This document shows, one piece after another, positions 34,625 through 42,277 of a DNA stretch of 47,449 bases; positions within the stretch are counted from its first letter, which is position 1, and every line of letters begins with the position of its first letter. The notes beneath the pieces were generated by a model that made no database searches, had not been told where the DNA came from, and was given only the letters and a program-made list of their open reading frames with translations. The position numbers and the translations under genes are program-made. This DNA is from Solirubrobacterales bacterium (GTDB lineage Bacteria > Actinomycetota > Thermoleophilia > Solirubrobacterales > 70-9): the NCBI GenBank assembly GCA_025450195.1, contig JANWHW010000014.1, forward strand, positions 1 through 47,449. Direction: 5' to 3'.

Positions 34625-36106
34625 ATGGGCGAGCAGGCGGTTGAGGTCGCCATCATCGGCGCTGGGATTTCGGGAATCGGCGCTGCCGTTCACCTGCGTC
34701 AGGTCGGGATCGAGGATTTCGTCCTGCTCGAGCGGGCAGGCGAGCCCGGTGGCACGTGGCGTGACAACACCTACCCCGGCTGCGCCTGCGACGTGCCCAC
34801 GGTGCTCTACTCCTACTCCTTCGCGCCGAAGCCCGACTGGAGCCGGGCCTTCGCACCCCAGGAGGAGATCCGCAGCTACGTCCTCGACGTGGCGGCCGAG
34901 CACGGGGTCGCCGATCGGATCTGCTGCGGCGCCGACGTTCTCTCCGCCGAATGGGACGAGACACAGCAGCGCTGGCTGATCCAAACCAGCGCCGGCGACT
35001 ACGCGGCACGGGTGATGGTTTCGGCGACCGGCCCCTGGAGCGAGCCGGTCGTCCCCGACCTGCCCGGGCTAGAGGAGTTCGAGGGCAAGGTCTTCCACTC
35101 CTCGCGCTGGGACCACGAGCACGATTTCGACGGCGGGCGCGTCGCGGTGATCGGCACCGGCGCTTCGGCGGTCCAGTTCGTGCCCGAGATCCAACCACGA
35201 GTGGAGCAGATGACCGTTTTCCAACGCACCGCGCACTGGGTCCTGCCCAAGGTCGACCGCCCGCTCGGCCCGCGCGCACAGCAGATCTTCCGTCGCTACC
35301 CATCCACCCAGCGCGCTCTGCGCGAAAGCCTCTACTACGGCACCGAGCTGCTCGGCGTGGCGATGCGCAAACCGCGCCTGCTGGCACCGCTGCAGGCCGC
35401 AGGCCGCGCCCACCTGCGGCGCACCGTCCCCGACCCCGAGCTGCGGCGCATCCTTACTCCCGACTACACGCTCGGCTGCAAGCGGCTGCTCTTCTCCAAC
35501 GAGTGGTACCCGGCGCTGAGCCAACCCAATGTCGACGTAGTCCCCCACGCGGTCGAGGCGGTCCGGCCGAATGGAGTGGTCGGCGCCGACGGGGTCGAGC
35601 GATCTGTCGACACGATCGTGCTCGGCACCGGCTTCACGATCACCAAGCTGCCGATCGCCGAGCGAATCCACGGTCGCGAGGGCCGTACCCTGGAGGAGAC
35701 CTGGCAGGGCAGCCCGACCGGCTACCTCGGCAGCACGGTCAGCGGCTTTCCCAACCTCTTCGTCCTGCTCGGGCCCAACATCGGCACCGGGCACTCCTCG
35801 GCGATCTTCCTGATCGAGACCCAAATCGGGTACCTGATCGAGGGCCTGCGGGCGATGTCCGACCACGACCTAGCCAGCGTCGACGTTCGGGCCGACGTGC
35901 AGGAGCGCTTCAACGCCGAGGTGCAGTCCCGCCTCACCGGCACCGTCTGGAACGCCGGCGGCTGCATGAGCTATTACCTCGACGCGAACGGGCGCAACAG
36001 CACGATGTTCCCCGGCTCGACCTTCGAGCTGCGTCGCCGTCTCTCCCGCTTTGACCTCACCGATTACACGACCCGCACTCGGGAGTCCGAGCCGGCGGCC
36101 GTCTGA
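34625..36106 (+). CDS. FAD/NADPH-dependent Baeyer-Villiger-type monooxygenase
   Basis: A 493-residue flavoprotein with FAD motif GAGISGIGAA (12-21), GGTWRDNTYPGCACDVP, and the NADPH motif VIGTGASAVQF. The BVMO fingerprint FxGxxxHxxxW(P/D) is present as FEGKVFHSSRWD. A second ATG-type start is excluded because upstream residues (MRSAAPGQ) lack support and TAGAAT lies 7 nt before 34625. Its stop overlaps the start of the next gene by one base (TGATG). It likely oxidises a ketone or long-chain substrate; its place beside an SDR-synthetase fusion parallels Rv3083 (MymA) in mycobacteria. Confidence 0.9.
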   Translation: MGEQAVEVAIIGAGISGIGAAVHLRQVGIEDFVLLERAGEPGGTWRDNTYPGCACDVPTVLYSYSFAPKPDWSRAFAPQEEIRSYVLDVAAEHGVADRICCGADVLSAEWDETQQRWLIQTSAGDYAARVMVSATGPWSEPVVPDLPGLEEFEGKVFHSSRWDHEHDFDGGRVAVIGTGASAVQFVPEIQPRVEQMTVFQRTAHWVLPKVDRPLGPRAQQIFRRYPSTQRALRESLYYGTELLGVAMRKPRLLAPLQAAGRAHLRRTVPDPELRRILTPDYTLGCKRLLFSNEWYPALSQPNVDVVPHAVEAVRPNGVVGADGVERSVDTIVLGTGFTITKLPIAERIHGREGRTLEETWQGSPTGYLGSTVSGFPNLFVLLGPNIGTGHSSAIFLIETQIGYLIEGLRAMSDHDLASVDVRADVQERFNAEVQSRLTGTVWNAGGCMSYYLDANGRNSTMFPGSTFELRRRLSRFDLTDYTTRTRESEPAAV

Positions 36107-38679
36107 TGGCGCCGTTCGAGAGGGCTCGGGCGCGACTGGTTCGGGCGGCGGAGCCGCTGGTCAACCCGCCATCGGGAGTAGAGGAAGCGGAGCTGCGGGC
36201 GGCTGTCGCAGGCAAGGTGGTGCTGGTCACCGGCGCCTCCTACGGGCTCGGCGAGGCAACCGCCCGCCGGCTCGCGGCCAGCGGGGCCACGGTCCTGATG
36301 GCAGCACGCTCAGGCGAGCGGCTGGAGGAGATCGCGGCCGAGATCGAGGCGGCGGGTGGCAAAGCACAAGCCCACGCCGCCGACCTCACCGACATGGAGA
36401 GCGTCGACGCGCTCGCCGAGTGGGTGCTGGCCCAGCACGGCCACGTCGACATCGTCGTCAGCAACGCCGGCAAGTCGATCCGCCGCTCGGTTGAGCTCTC
36501 CTATGACCGCTTCCATGACTTCGAACGCACAATCGGCGTCAACTACCTGGGTCCAATTCGGCTGCTGCTGGCGCTGCTGCCTTCGATGCGGGCCCGGGGC
36601 GAGGGCCACATCGTCAACGTCTCGACGATCGGTGCGCGGATCGCGCCGGGGCCGCGCTGGGGCGCCTACCAAGCGTCGAAGAGCGCCTTCGACATCTGGC
36701 TGCGCAGCGCAGCACCCGAGCTGCGCGCCGACGGGGTGACGGCGACCTCGGTCTACATGGCGCTGATCCACACGCGGATGAGCGCGCCGACCCCGATCTA
36801 CCGTCACGTCCCCGGCCAGACTCCTGACCAAGCGGCGGAAACGATCTGCCGGGCGATCGTGCGCCGGCCGCGCTCGATCGGCCCCTGGTGGTCGGCGGTT
36901 GCCGACGTTGCCACCACCGTGGGGCGACGGCCGTGGGAGGCGACAACCGGGTTGCTCTACCGGATGACCGGCGATACGGCTGCGGCACGGGCAGGATCCG
37001 CTGACTCTGAGGCAGGCCAGGATGCCGGCGACAAGCCAACGAAGGAGAAGAAGAGCGGCGGCTCCGACCTTCTCTTCAACGTACAGCTGGGAGGTCGGGC
37101 AGTGGGGGCACTGCGCGGCGCCGGCTTCTTCGAGCCGGTGCCACTGTCACGTCTGCCGGCGCTGGGCCGAGCGATGCGCATGGGCACCGGACCGGCAATG
37201 CTGGTCGCGCTCAGCGCCGCCCGCAACCCTGAGCGCGCAGCGATCGCCGACGACCGGGGTGAGGTCTCCTTTGCGGAGCTCGACCGCTGCGGCGCCGCAA
37301 TCGCCACTGGCCTGCGCGAAAAGTTCGGGGTCCGCGAGGGAGGCAGCCTGGCGATCATGTGCCGCAACCACCGCGGCTTCGCCGAAGCAATCGTCGCCGG
37401 CTCGCGCCTCGGCGCAGACCTACTTCTGCTCGGCACCGATTTCCCCGCCACGCAGCTGACCGCGATCCTGGAGCGAGAGCGCCCCGCCGCGATCGTCCAC
37501 GACCAGGAGTTCGAGCCACTCTTCGAGCAATCCGGGTTCCCAGGGCCGAGGATCGCCACCTGGCTCGAGGAGCCGACGACCGAGCCGACCCTCAATGGGC
37601 TTGCCGCGGGGCCAGCAGGAAAGCTTCCCCACCCCGCGGAGCCCAGCCGCCTGGTGATCCTCACCTCGGGCACGACCGGCGTCCCGAAGTCTGCCCCCCG
37701 CGAGCCGGAGTTGGGAGCGGTAATCGGGCCGGTTACGACCCTGCTCTCCAACATCCCGCTGCGCTCCGGCGAGCCGATCCTGGTCGCGCCGCCGTTCTTC
37801 CACGGCTACGGGCTCGCGGGCCTCTCGCTCGGCCTGCTGTTGGGATCGACCGTGGTCACCCAGCGGCGATTCGACGCGGAGGCGACCCTGGCTGCGATCG
37901 ACGCGAATGGGGTGAGGTCGCTGCTCGCGGTGCCAGTGATGCTCGACCGGATCCTGCGCTGCCTGCCAGAAGTGGAGGGGCGCCACGACACCTCTTCGCT
38001 TCGCGCCGTGATCTCCGGTGCAGCACCGCTACTGGCCTCGACCTCAACCGGGATCATGGATGCCTTCGGGGACATCCTCTACAACCTCTACGGCTCAACC
38101 GAGACGGGCTTTGGGGCAATCGCCGGACCGGCTGACCTCCGCGCCGCGCCGGGCACCGTTGGCCGGGCGCCGTTCGGGACGACGCTGAAGGTCCTCGACC
38201 CCAAGCGCCGCGTGGCGCCGGTCGGCGAGGTGGGGCATGTCTTTATCGGCGGCAAGCTCGTCTTCGAGGGCTACTCGAGCGGCGATGCACCGAAGGAGAC
38301 GGCCGGCGATCTGATGAACACCGGCGATCTCGGCCACCTCGACTCCTCGGGCCTGCTGCTGATTGATGGCCGCGAGGACGACATGATCGTCTCCGGGGGA
38401 GAGAACGTCTTCCCGCAGGAGGTAGCCGACGTGCTCAGCGGGCACCCCGGAGTCGCCGACGTCGCCGTGGTCGGCGTCGAGGACGAGGAATTCGGACAAC
38501 GACTCCGAGCCTATGTCGTTCCAGCGGGTGAGACGTCACCGTCTGCCGACGAGCTGCGACTCCATGTCAAGAGGAGCCTGCCCCGTTTCCAGATTCCCCG
38601 CGACGTCGTCTTCGTCGAAGAGATCCCCCGCACCGCCAGCGGCAAGGTGCGCGCCCGCGAGCTGGACGCCGCGACATAG
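36106..38679 (+). CDS. fusion of short-chain dehydrogenase and acyl-CoA synthetase
   Basis: An 857-residue two-domain protein. Residues about 36-285 are a classical SDR: TGASYGLGE (42-50), NAG (120-122), and the catalytic Ser173, Tyr188 and Lys192 (YQASK). A polar linker (about 293-320, rich in Asp/Glu/Lys) leads to an AMP-forming ligase (about 365-857) with SGTTGVPKS, YGSTETG, GREDDMIVSGGENVFP and the C-terminal Lys in ASGKVR. All catalytic residues of both parts are visible. The two activities would oxidise or reduce an alcohol/ketone and activate an acid with CoA. In mycobacteria comparable enzymes (Rv3085 and FadD13) are separate genes. Translation is coupled to the monooxygenase. Confidence 0.9.
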   Translation: MAPFERARARLVRAAEPLVNPPSGVEEAELRAAVAGKVVLVTGASYGLGEATARRLAASGATVLMAARSGERLEEIAAEIEAAGGKAQAHAADLTDMESVDALAEWVLAQHGHVDIVVSNAGKSIRRSVELSYDRFHDFERTIGVNYLGPIRLLLALLPSMRARGEGHIVNVSTIGARIAPGPRWGAYQASKSAFDIWLRSAAPELRADGVTATSVYMALIHTRMSAPTPIYRHVPGQTPDQAAETICRAIVRRPRSIGPWWSAVADVATTVGRRPWEATTGLLYRMTGDTAAARAGSADSEAGQDAGDKPTKEKKSGGSDLLFNVQLGGRAVGALRGAGFFEPVPLSRLPALGRAMRMGTGPAMLVALSAARNPERAAIADDRGEVSFAELDRCGAAIATGLREKFGVREGGSLAIMCRNHRGFAEAIVAGSRLGADLLLLGTDFPATQLTAILERERPAAIVHDQEFEPLFEQSGFPGPRIATWLEEPTTEPTLNGLAAGPAGKLPHPAEPSRLVILTSGTTGVPKSAPREPELGAVIGPVTTLLSNIPLRSGEPILVAPPFFHGYGLAGLSLGLLLGSTVVTQRRFDAEATLAAIDANGVRSLLAVPVMLDRILRCLPEVEGRHDTSSLRAVISGAAPLLASTSTGIMDAFGDILYNLYGSTETGFGAIAGPADLRAAPGTVGRAPFGTTLKVLDPKRRVAPVGEVGHVFIGGKLVFEGYSSGDAPKETAGDLMNTGDLGHLDSSGLLLIDGREDDMIVSGGENVFPQEVADVLSGHPGVADVAVVGVEDEEFGQRLRAYVVPAGETSPSADELRLHVKRSLPRFQIPRDVVFVEEIPRTASGKVRARELDAAT

Positions 38680-39606
38680 TCACGACCCCAATGGTGCGGG
38701 ACCGGGGCTGGGGCGCTCGAACTCCTGCAGCACGCCGCCCACCGCGAAGCAAAGCGCGCCGGTGAGGGTGCCCCAGTTGGCAATTCCGACCGCCAGCTCA
38801 TCGCCGGTCGAGGGACGAACGAAGGAGGCGATGGCGGAGACCATGAAGAGGACCGATCCGAGTTGGTTGACGGCGACGATCCACCAGCCGAGATCGCGAC
38901 GACGCCAGCACGGCCAGCCGTGGCAGATCTCGACCATCGCCAAATGCCCGGAGATCAGGAAGAGCGCGCAACCGACCATGTCGGGTGACCAGACCAGCCG
39001 ATTCTCGGCGAAGGCACCGAGTCCCTTAATGAACGAGTCGACGAGGAGGACCGCGAAGACGAGCGTGCCGGCGAAGAGCACAAGGGCGCTGAGCCACTCG
39101 AGCCGCTCCGGTTCCCGCGACCACCAGCGCCAACGGCCCGTGGTCAGGGCACCCTCGGGACCGATATCGCGCGGCCCGTTGATCACCTGCAGCAGCGATG
39201 CGTACCCGCCGGTGCTGAAGAAGGCCCCACCGACCAGGTAGACCGAGGTGCAGGTGGTCGGCGAAACGCCTCCCTGCGCAAGCGCCGCGCCGATCGCGAA
39301 CAGCGAGCCGCCGATCGCGAAGGCCGTGGCCGCCACCGCGTTCACCCGGCGCAGGCGACGAGAGGTCTCCCGATCGGTGCTCGTCGCCGCCACCTCGCCG
39401 GAGAGCGAGACGACGTCGATCGTGCCGCGCTTGCGAGCGGCACGGGAGGTCCACACCGCCCTGTGGCCCTCGGGTAGCCGCCAGGTGACCCGGGTCGTGA
39501 ACGGGCCTCCGCCCTCCGCCTGCTCTGCCACCCACTCGTTGGGCCTGCGAACCGACCGCGAGTCTGTGGCCCCGTCGTGGAGTGTGACGGTGGGGCTCAC
39601 CGTCAT
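38680..39606 (-). CDS. YrhK-domain membrane protein
   Basis: A 308-residue protein with a soluble N-terminus (about 1-85), including a TTRVTWRLPEGHRAVWTSR stretch, and six or seven hydrophobic helices from about residue 90. The pairs NAVAATAFAIGGSLFAIGAA and IANWGTLTGALCFAVGGVL are the YrhK-like repeat units, seen twice more in the middle. Function unknown. The ATG 39606 follows the small membrane gene after 5 bp, so the two are probably cotranscribed. Its stop abuts that of the convergent fusion gene with no gap. Confidence 0.72.
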   Translation of the reverse strand: MTVSPTVTLHDGATDSRSVRRPNEWVAEQAEGGGPFTTRVTWRLPEGHRAVWTSRAARKRGTIDVVSLSGEVAATSTDRETSRRLRRVNAVAATAFAIGGSLFAIGAALAQGGVSPTTCTSVYLVGGAFFSTGGYASLLQVINGPRDIGPEGALTTGRWRWWSREPERLEWLSALVLFAGTLVFAVLLVDSFIKGLGAFAENRLVWSPDMVGCALFLISGHLAMVEICHGWPCWRRRDLGWWIVAVNQLGSVLFMVSAIASFVRPSTGDELAVGIANWGTLTGALCFAVGGVLQEFERPSPGPAPLGS

Positions 39607-39611
39607 CGAGG

Positions 39612-39785
39612 CTAGCTTGTCGCGAGGCCGATCGCGAGCAGCGGGAAGCCCGCCATCACACCCAGGTAGGTGCCGATCGCAAGACCGGTGAGGGTGCGGG
39701 TGCTGCGAGAGCGCGCGCCGGAGATGAGGCCGACAAGGGCGCAGAAGGCGGCGATTCCAAAACCGACCCAGAAGACGTCAGGCAT
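39612..39785 (-). CDS. small two-helix membrane protein (57 aa)
   Basis: A 57-residue protein starting MPDVFWVGFG and ending AIGLATS. Two hydrophobic segments (about 5-22 and 36-54) flank a short Arg/Ser-rich turn (GARSRSTRT), typical of a hairpin membrane peptide. Unknown family. Its reality is supported by a TAATCT box (39795-39800, minus strand) placed 9 nt before the ATG and by its 5-bp spacing to the YrhK-domain gene, which would otherwise lack a promoter. Confidence 0.65.
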   Translation of the reverse strand: MPDVFWVGFGIAAFCALVGLISGARSRSTRTLTGLAIGTYLGVMAGFPLLAIGLATS

Positions 39786-39852
39786 AGGCGGGCGAGATTA
39801 TCGAACCACCGGTCGATGAGCCTCCACCGAGTCGATGAGGCACCGGAACCGG

Positions 39853-40068
39853 CTAGATCTGGGTGAGAATCAGGCCCAGCTGAGCGGCGATCAGGCCAAT
39901 CAACGCCGCGATGATGACCCCGCTGACCTGAAGCATCGCGCGCTGAAGCGCATCGAAGCGGGCGTTAAGCGCCCTGAGGTCGGCGTCCACTCGCTCGAAT
40001 CCCCTGTCGACCCGGCCACTCAAATCGTCCAGCCGCTCGTCTGTCCAGCTTTTCCGCATCGACTCCAT
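39853..40068 (-). CDS. small coiled-coil protein with C-terminal membrane helix (71 aa)
   Basis: A 71-residue protein. Residues about 8-45 form an amphipathic coiled coil with heptad-like spacing (LDDLSGRVDRGFERVDADLR), and residues about 47-71 are a membrane anchor (VSGVIIAALIGLIAAQLGL). This resembles tail-anchored coiled-coil proteins common in actinobacteria; function unknown. A TAGCGT box (40075-40080, minus strand) is 6 nt before the ATG. It diverges from the phosphoesterase gene. Confidence 0.7.
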   Translation of the reverse strand: MESMRKSWTDERLDDLSGRVDRGFERVDADLRALNARFDALQRAMLQVSGVIIAALIGLIAAQLGLILTQI

Positions 40069-40163
40069 GATGGCACGCTAGCGGACAACACGTTTCATAT
40101 ATGTACACAAATGCAACATGTGTGCAACGCATGGTGGGGCGCCAATAGCTAGGTTTGGAATCC
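40069..40163. promoter_or_regulatory. AT-richer divergent promoter region with TGCAAC repeats
   Basis: The 95-bp gap between the coiled-coil gene and the phosphoesterase contains unusually AT-rich DNA (TTTCATATATGTACACAAAT at 40092-40111) and two TGCAAC words (40112-40117 and 40124-40129), with ACATGTGT between. The boxes TAGCGT (40075-40080) and TAGGTT (40150-40155) are the -10 elements. A regulator-binding site is possible, but no full palindrome stands out. Confidence 0.4.
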
Positions 40164-40760
40164 GTGAAGCTGCTCGCCTTCAGCGACCTCCACCGGGACT
40201 TGGACCAGGCCGCGAAGCTGGTCGAAATGTCTGCCGACGCCGACGTCGTGATCGGGGCCGGCGACTTCGCCTCCGTGCACGAGGGGCTCGAGGAGACGAT
40301 CGCCGCGCTGTCGGCAATCGAGAGGCCAACCGTGCTCGTCCCTGGCAACAACGAGACCGACGAGGCGCTGCGCGAGGCAGCCGCCGGCTGGAGTGCCGCC
40401 ACCGTCCTGCACGGCGAAGGCACAACGATCGACGGCACCGAGTTCTACGGCCTCGGCGCCGGCATCCCGGTCACGCCTTGGGACTGGAGCTTCGACCTCG
40501 ATGACGATGCGGCGACGGCTCAGCTCACACGCTGCCCCGAGGAGGCGATCCTCGTCCTGCACTCACCCCCACAGGGCCACTGCGACGCCGCCGGAAGCGG
40601 CGATCACTTCGGCAGCCCCGCCCTCCTCAGCGCAATCGAAGAGAAGCGGCCCCGCCTCGCGGTCTGCGGCCACATACACGAGTCCTGGGGCTGCGAGAGC
40701 CAGATCGGCGACACCCCGATCCGCAACCTCGGCCCGACCGGCACCTGGCTCGAAGTCTGA
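40164..40760 (+). CDS. calcineurin-like metallophosphoesterase
   Basis: A 198-residue phosphoesterase with the di-metal motifs FSDLHRDLD, GAGDFASVH, GNNE and, near the end, HSPPQGHCD and CGHIHESWG. All metal ligands (Asp, His, Asp, Asn, His, His) are visible. Related to YfcE/Icc-like nucleases and phosphodiesterases; substrate unknown. A TTG at 40155 would add three residues; GTG 40164 is preferred because it lies 8 nt after TAGGTT, fitting a leaderless message. It ends 23 bp before the partial tRNA-Arg sequence. Confidence 0.87.
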   Translation: MKLLAFSDLHRDLDQAAKLVEMSADADVVIGAGDFASVHEGLEETIAALSAIERPTVLVPGNNETDEALREAAAGWSAATVLHGEGTTIDGTEFYGLGAGIPVTPWDWSFDLDDDAATAQLTRCPEEAILVLHSPPQGHCDAAGSGDHFGSPALLSAIEEKRPRLAVCGHIHESWGCESQIGDTPIRNLGPTGTWLEV

Positions 40761-40783
40761 ACGCCACGAATCGGTCGAGAGCG

Positions 40784-40816
40784 GCCTGACAGGATTCGAA
40801 CCTGTGACCTTCGGTT
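40784..40816 (-). repeat. partial tRNA-Arg 3' end, candidate attachment site
   Basis: These 33 bp are identical to 42183-42215, the T-arm, variable region and most of the acceptor strand of the intact tRNA-Arg(ACG). The match stops at the anticodon stem. The two copies bracket 1.4 kb with one Fic gene. This is the usual mark of site-specific integration at a tRNA 3' end. It is not a functional tRNA. Confidence 0.85.
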
Positions 40817-40895
40817 CGGACCTTCAACGCTGGAGCAATATCGGATGTATCCAGCTAGGTCGCTTTGCAGGGGATTCGTGCCCACAGCCAAGAGA

Positions 40896-40972
40896 ACTTG
40901 CGTCTAGGCAAAGGTGGCGCAAGTTTTGACCGAAATAGTTGCGTCACGCAAGTTTAGGTCGATATACTTGCG
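40896..40972. promoter_or_regulatory. repeated CGCAAGT / ACTTGCG operators and promoter of the Fic gene
   Basis: Five half-sites are visible: ACTTGCG 40896-40902, CGCAAGT 40918-40924, AGTTGCG 40937-40943, CGCAAGT 40947-40953 and ACTTGCG 40966-40972. They form two 26-bp palindromes (40918-40943 and 40947-40972) repeated with a 29-bp period. The second overlaps the -10 box TATACT (40963-40968), with TTGCGT (40939-40944) as a possible -35 box 18 bp before. ATG follows the -10 box by 6 nt. Confidence 0.65.
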
Positions 40973-40974
40973 CC

Positions 40975-42153
40975 ATGGACATTGACCGGCTGGAAGCTAG
41001 TCCCGTTGGCCATCTGATTCCAATCGTCGGACCGGATCCCGCTACCCATGAGACCGTCGAAGGGCAAGCCTTTCTCCCGGCTCCACTACCTGCTGAGTTG
41101 ACGCTTTCAACGGGCACGTGGAACACCATCAATGGAGCGACAGCCGCCTTGGCACGACTCGACGGAGCCGCCCGTCTGATCCCCAATCCGGCCCTGCTGC
41201 GACGCCCGGCCCTACGACGCGAGGCGCAGAGCACCAGTGCCCTTGAGGGAACCTACGCCCCCTTCGCGGAGGTTCTCGCCGCCGATCGCGATGACGACCG
41301 GCATTTGAGCGCTGAGATCCGCGAGATCCTCAACTTCGAGCGGATGGCCGAACTTGGCTTCTCCTGGCCAGAGAGCCGGCCCTTGTCGCTGGGGATGCTC
41401 GGGGAGCTACAGAAGACCCTCGTTCTCGGAACCGCAGGTGAACTGAGTGACGCGGGAGGACTGCGCGATCGGATTGTCGTCATCGGTGCTCCCGGAAAAA
41501 GCCTTGAGGAAGCCCGATATGTCCCGCCGCCGCCAGGCGACCAGCTTCGAGCGGGAATGGAATCGCTCCTCGAGTGGATTGCTTCCCCTCCGCCAATCCC
41601 GACCGTGGTCCAAGCGGCAATGGCCCATTACCAATTCGAGTCTTTGCATCCCTACTCGGACGGCAACGGCCGCCTTGGTCGCCTGCTTGTAATCGTCCAA
41701 TTGCTACGTGGCGCCGTGATCCGCGAGCCACTGCTAGTTGTCTCACCGTGGTTCGAGCGCCGCCGCGACCAATACCAAGATGCGCTCCTAGAACTGAGCT
41801 TCGACGGCGACTGGGACACCTGGATCGCGTTCTTCGCCGAGGGGGTTGCCGCGTCGGCCAGTGAGTCCCAAACCAAGGTAGAGCGGCTGGTGGAGTTGCA
41901 GACTGAGCTACGTACGACCGTGCAGCGGGCTCGGAAGCGCGGCGTATCAGAGCAGCTTGCTGCTGACCTCGTCGGAACTCCCTATGTCGCCAGAAATACT
42001 GTTGCCAGCCGCTACGAGCTCTCGGGCCAAGGCGCCCAAAACGCGATCGATGCTTTGGTGGCCCTAGGCGTTCTTCAAGAGACAACCATTCGCAATAACA
42101 GCGGCGCTCGGCTCTTTGTCTCTCCCAAAGTGGTTGAGATCATCTCGGCCTGA
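40975..42153 (+). CDS. Fic-family AMP transferase with winged-helix C-terminus
   Basis: A 392-residue protein. The Fic motif HPYSDGNGRLGR (225-236) is complete. The N-terminal inhibitory motif TSALEG (87-92) marks a class II, self-inhibited Fic. The N-terminal 80 residues are an extra Fic/N domain, and the C-terminal 75 residues (about 318-392) look like a winged helix (ARNTVASRYELSGQGAQNAIDAL). Such proteins attach AMP to target proteins, often bacterial ones. A TTG at 40939 could start translation earlier, but ATG 40975 fits the promoter. The gene lies inside the tRNA-Arg islet, with codon use and base content visibly less GC-rich than neighbours. Confidence 0.9.
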   Translation: MDIDRLEASPVGHLIPIVGPDPATHETVEGQAFLPAPLPAELTLSTGTWNTINGATAALARLDGAARLIPNPALLRRPALRREAQSTSALEGTYAPFAEVLAADRDDDRHLSAEIREILNFERMAELGFSWPESRPLSLGMLGELQKTLVLGTAGELSDAGGLRDRIVVIGAPGKSLEEARYVPPPPGDQLRAGMESLLEWIASPPPIPTVVQAAMAHYQFESLHPYSDGNGRLGRLLVIVQLLRGAVIREPLLVVSPWFERRRDQYQDALLELSFDGDWDTWIAFFAEGVAASASESQTKVERLVELQTELRTTVQRARKRGVSEQLAADLVGTPYVARNTVASRYELSGQGAQNAIDALVALGVLQETTIRNNSGARLFVSPKVVEIISA

Positions 42154-42179
42154 AATCATCGTCACCAAGCAAAGCGGAA

Positions 42180-42253
42180 CGCGCCTGACAGGATTCGAAC
42201 CTGTGACCTTCGGTTTCGTAGACCGACGCTCTATCCAACTGAGCTACAGGCGC
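42180..42253 (-). tRNA. tRNA-Arg (anticodon ACG)
   Basis: Read on the minus strand this folds as a complete cloverleaf. The acceptor stem is GCGCCTG/CAGGCGC, the D-arm AGCTCAGTTGGATAGAGC, the anticodon stem TCGGT/ACCGA and the loop CTACGAA gives anticodon ACG. The T-arm has ACAGGTTCGAATCCTGT. A34 should be deaminated to inosine by TadA (166-633). No CCA is encoded. Its 3' end is duplicated at 40784-40816. Confidence 0.97.
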
Positions 42254-42277
42254 GGGTGAGTCGGCGATTCTACGGGG

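Noticed and set aside
40784-40816. A second tRNA-Arg gene
   Set aside because: Only the 3' portion is present. There is no anticodon stem-loop or D-arm after the match ends.
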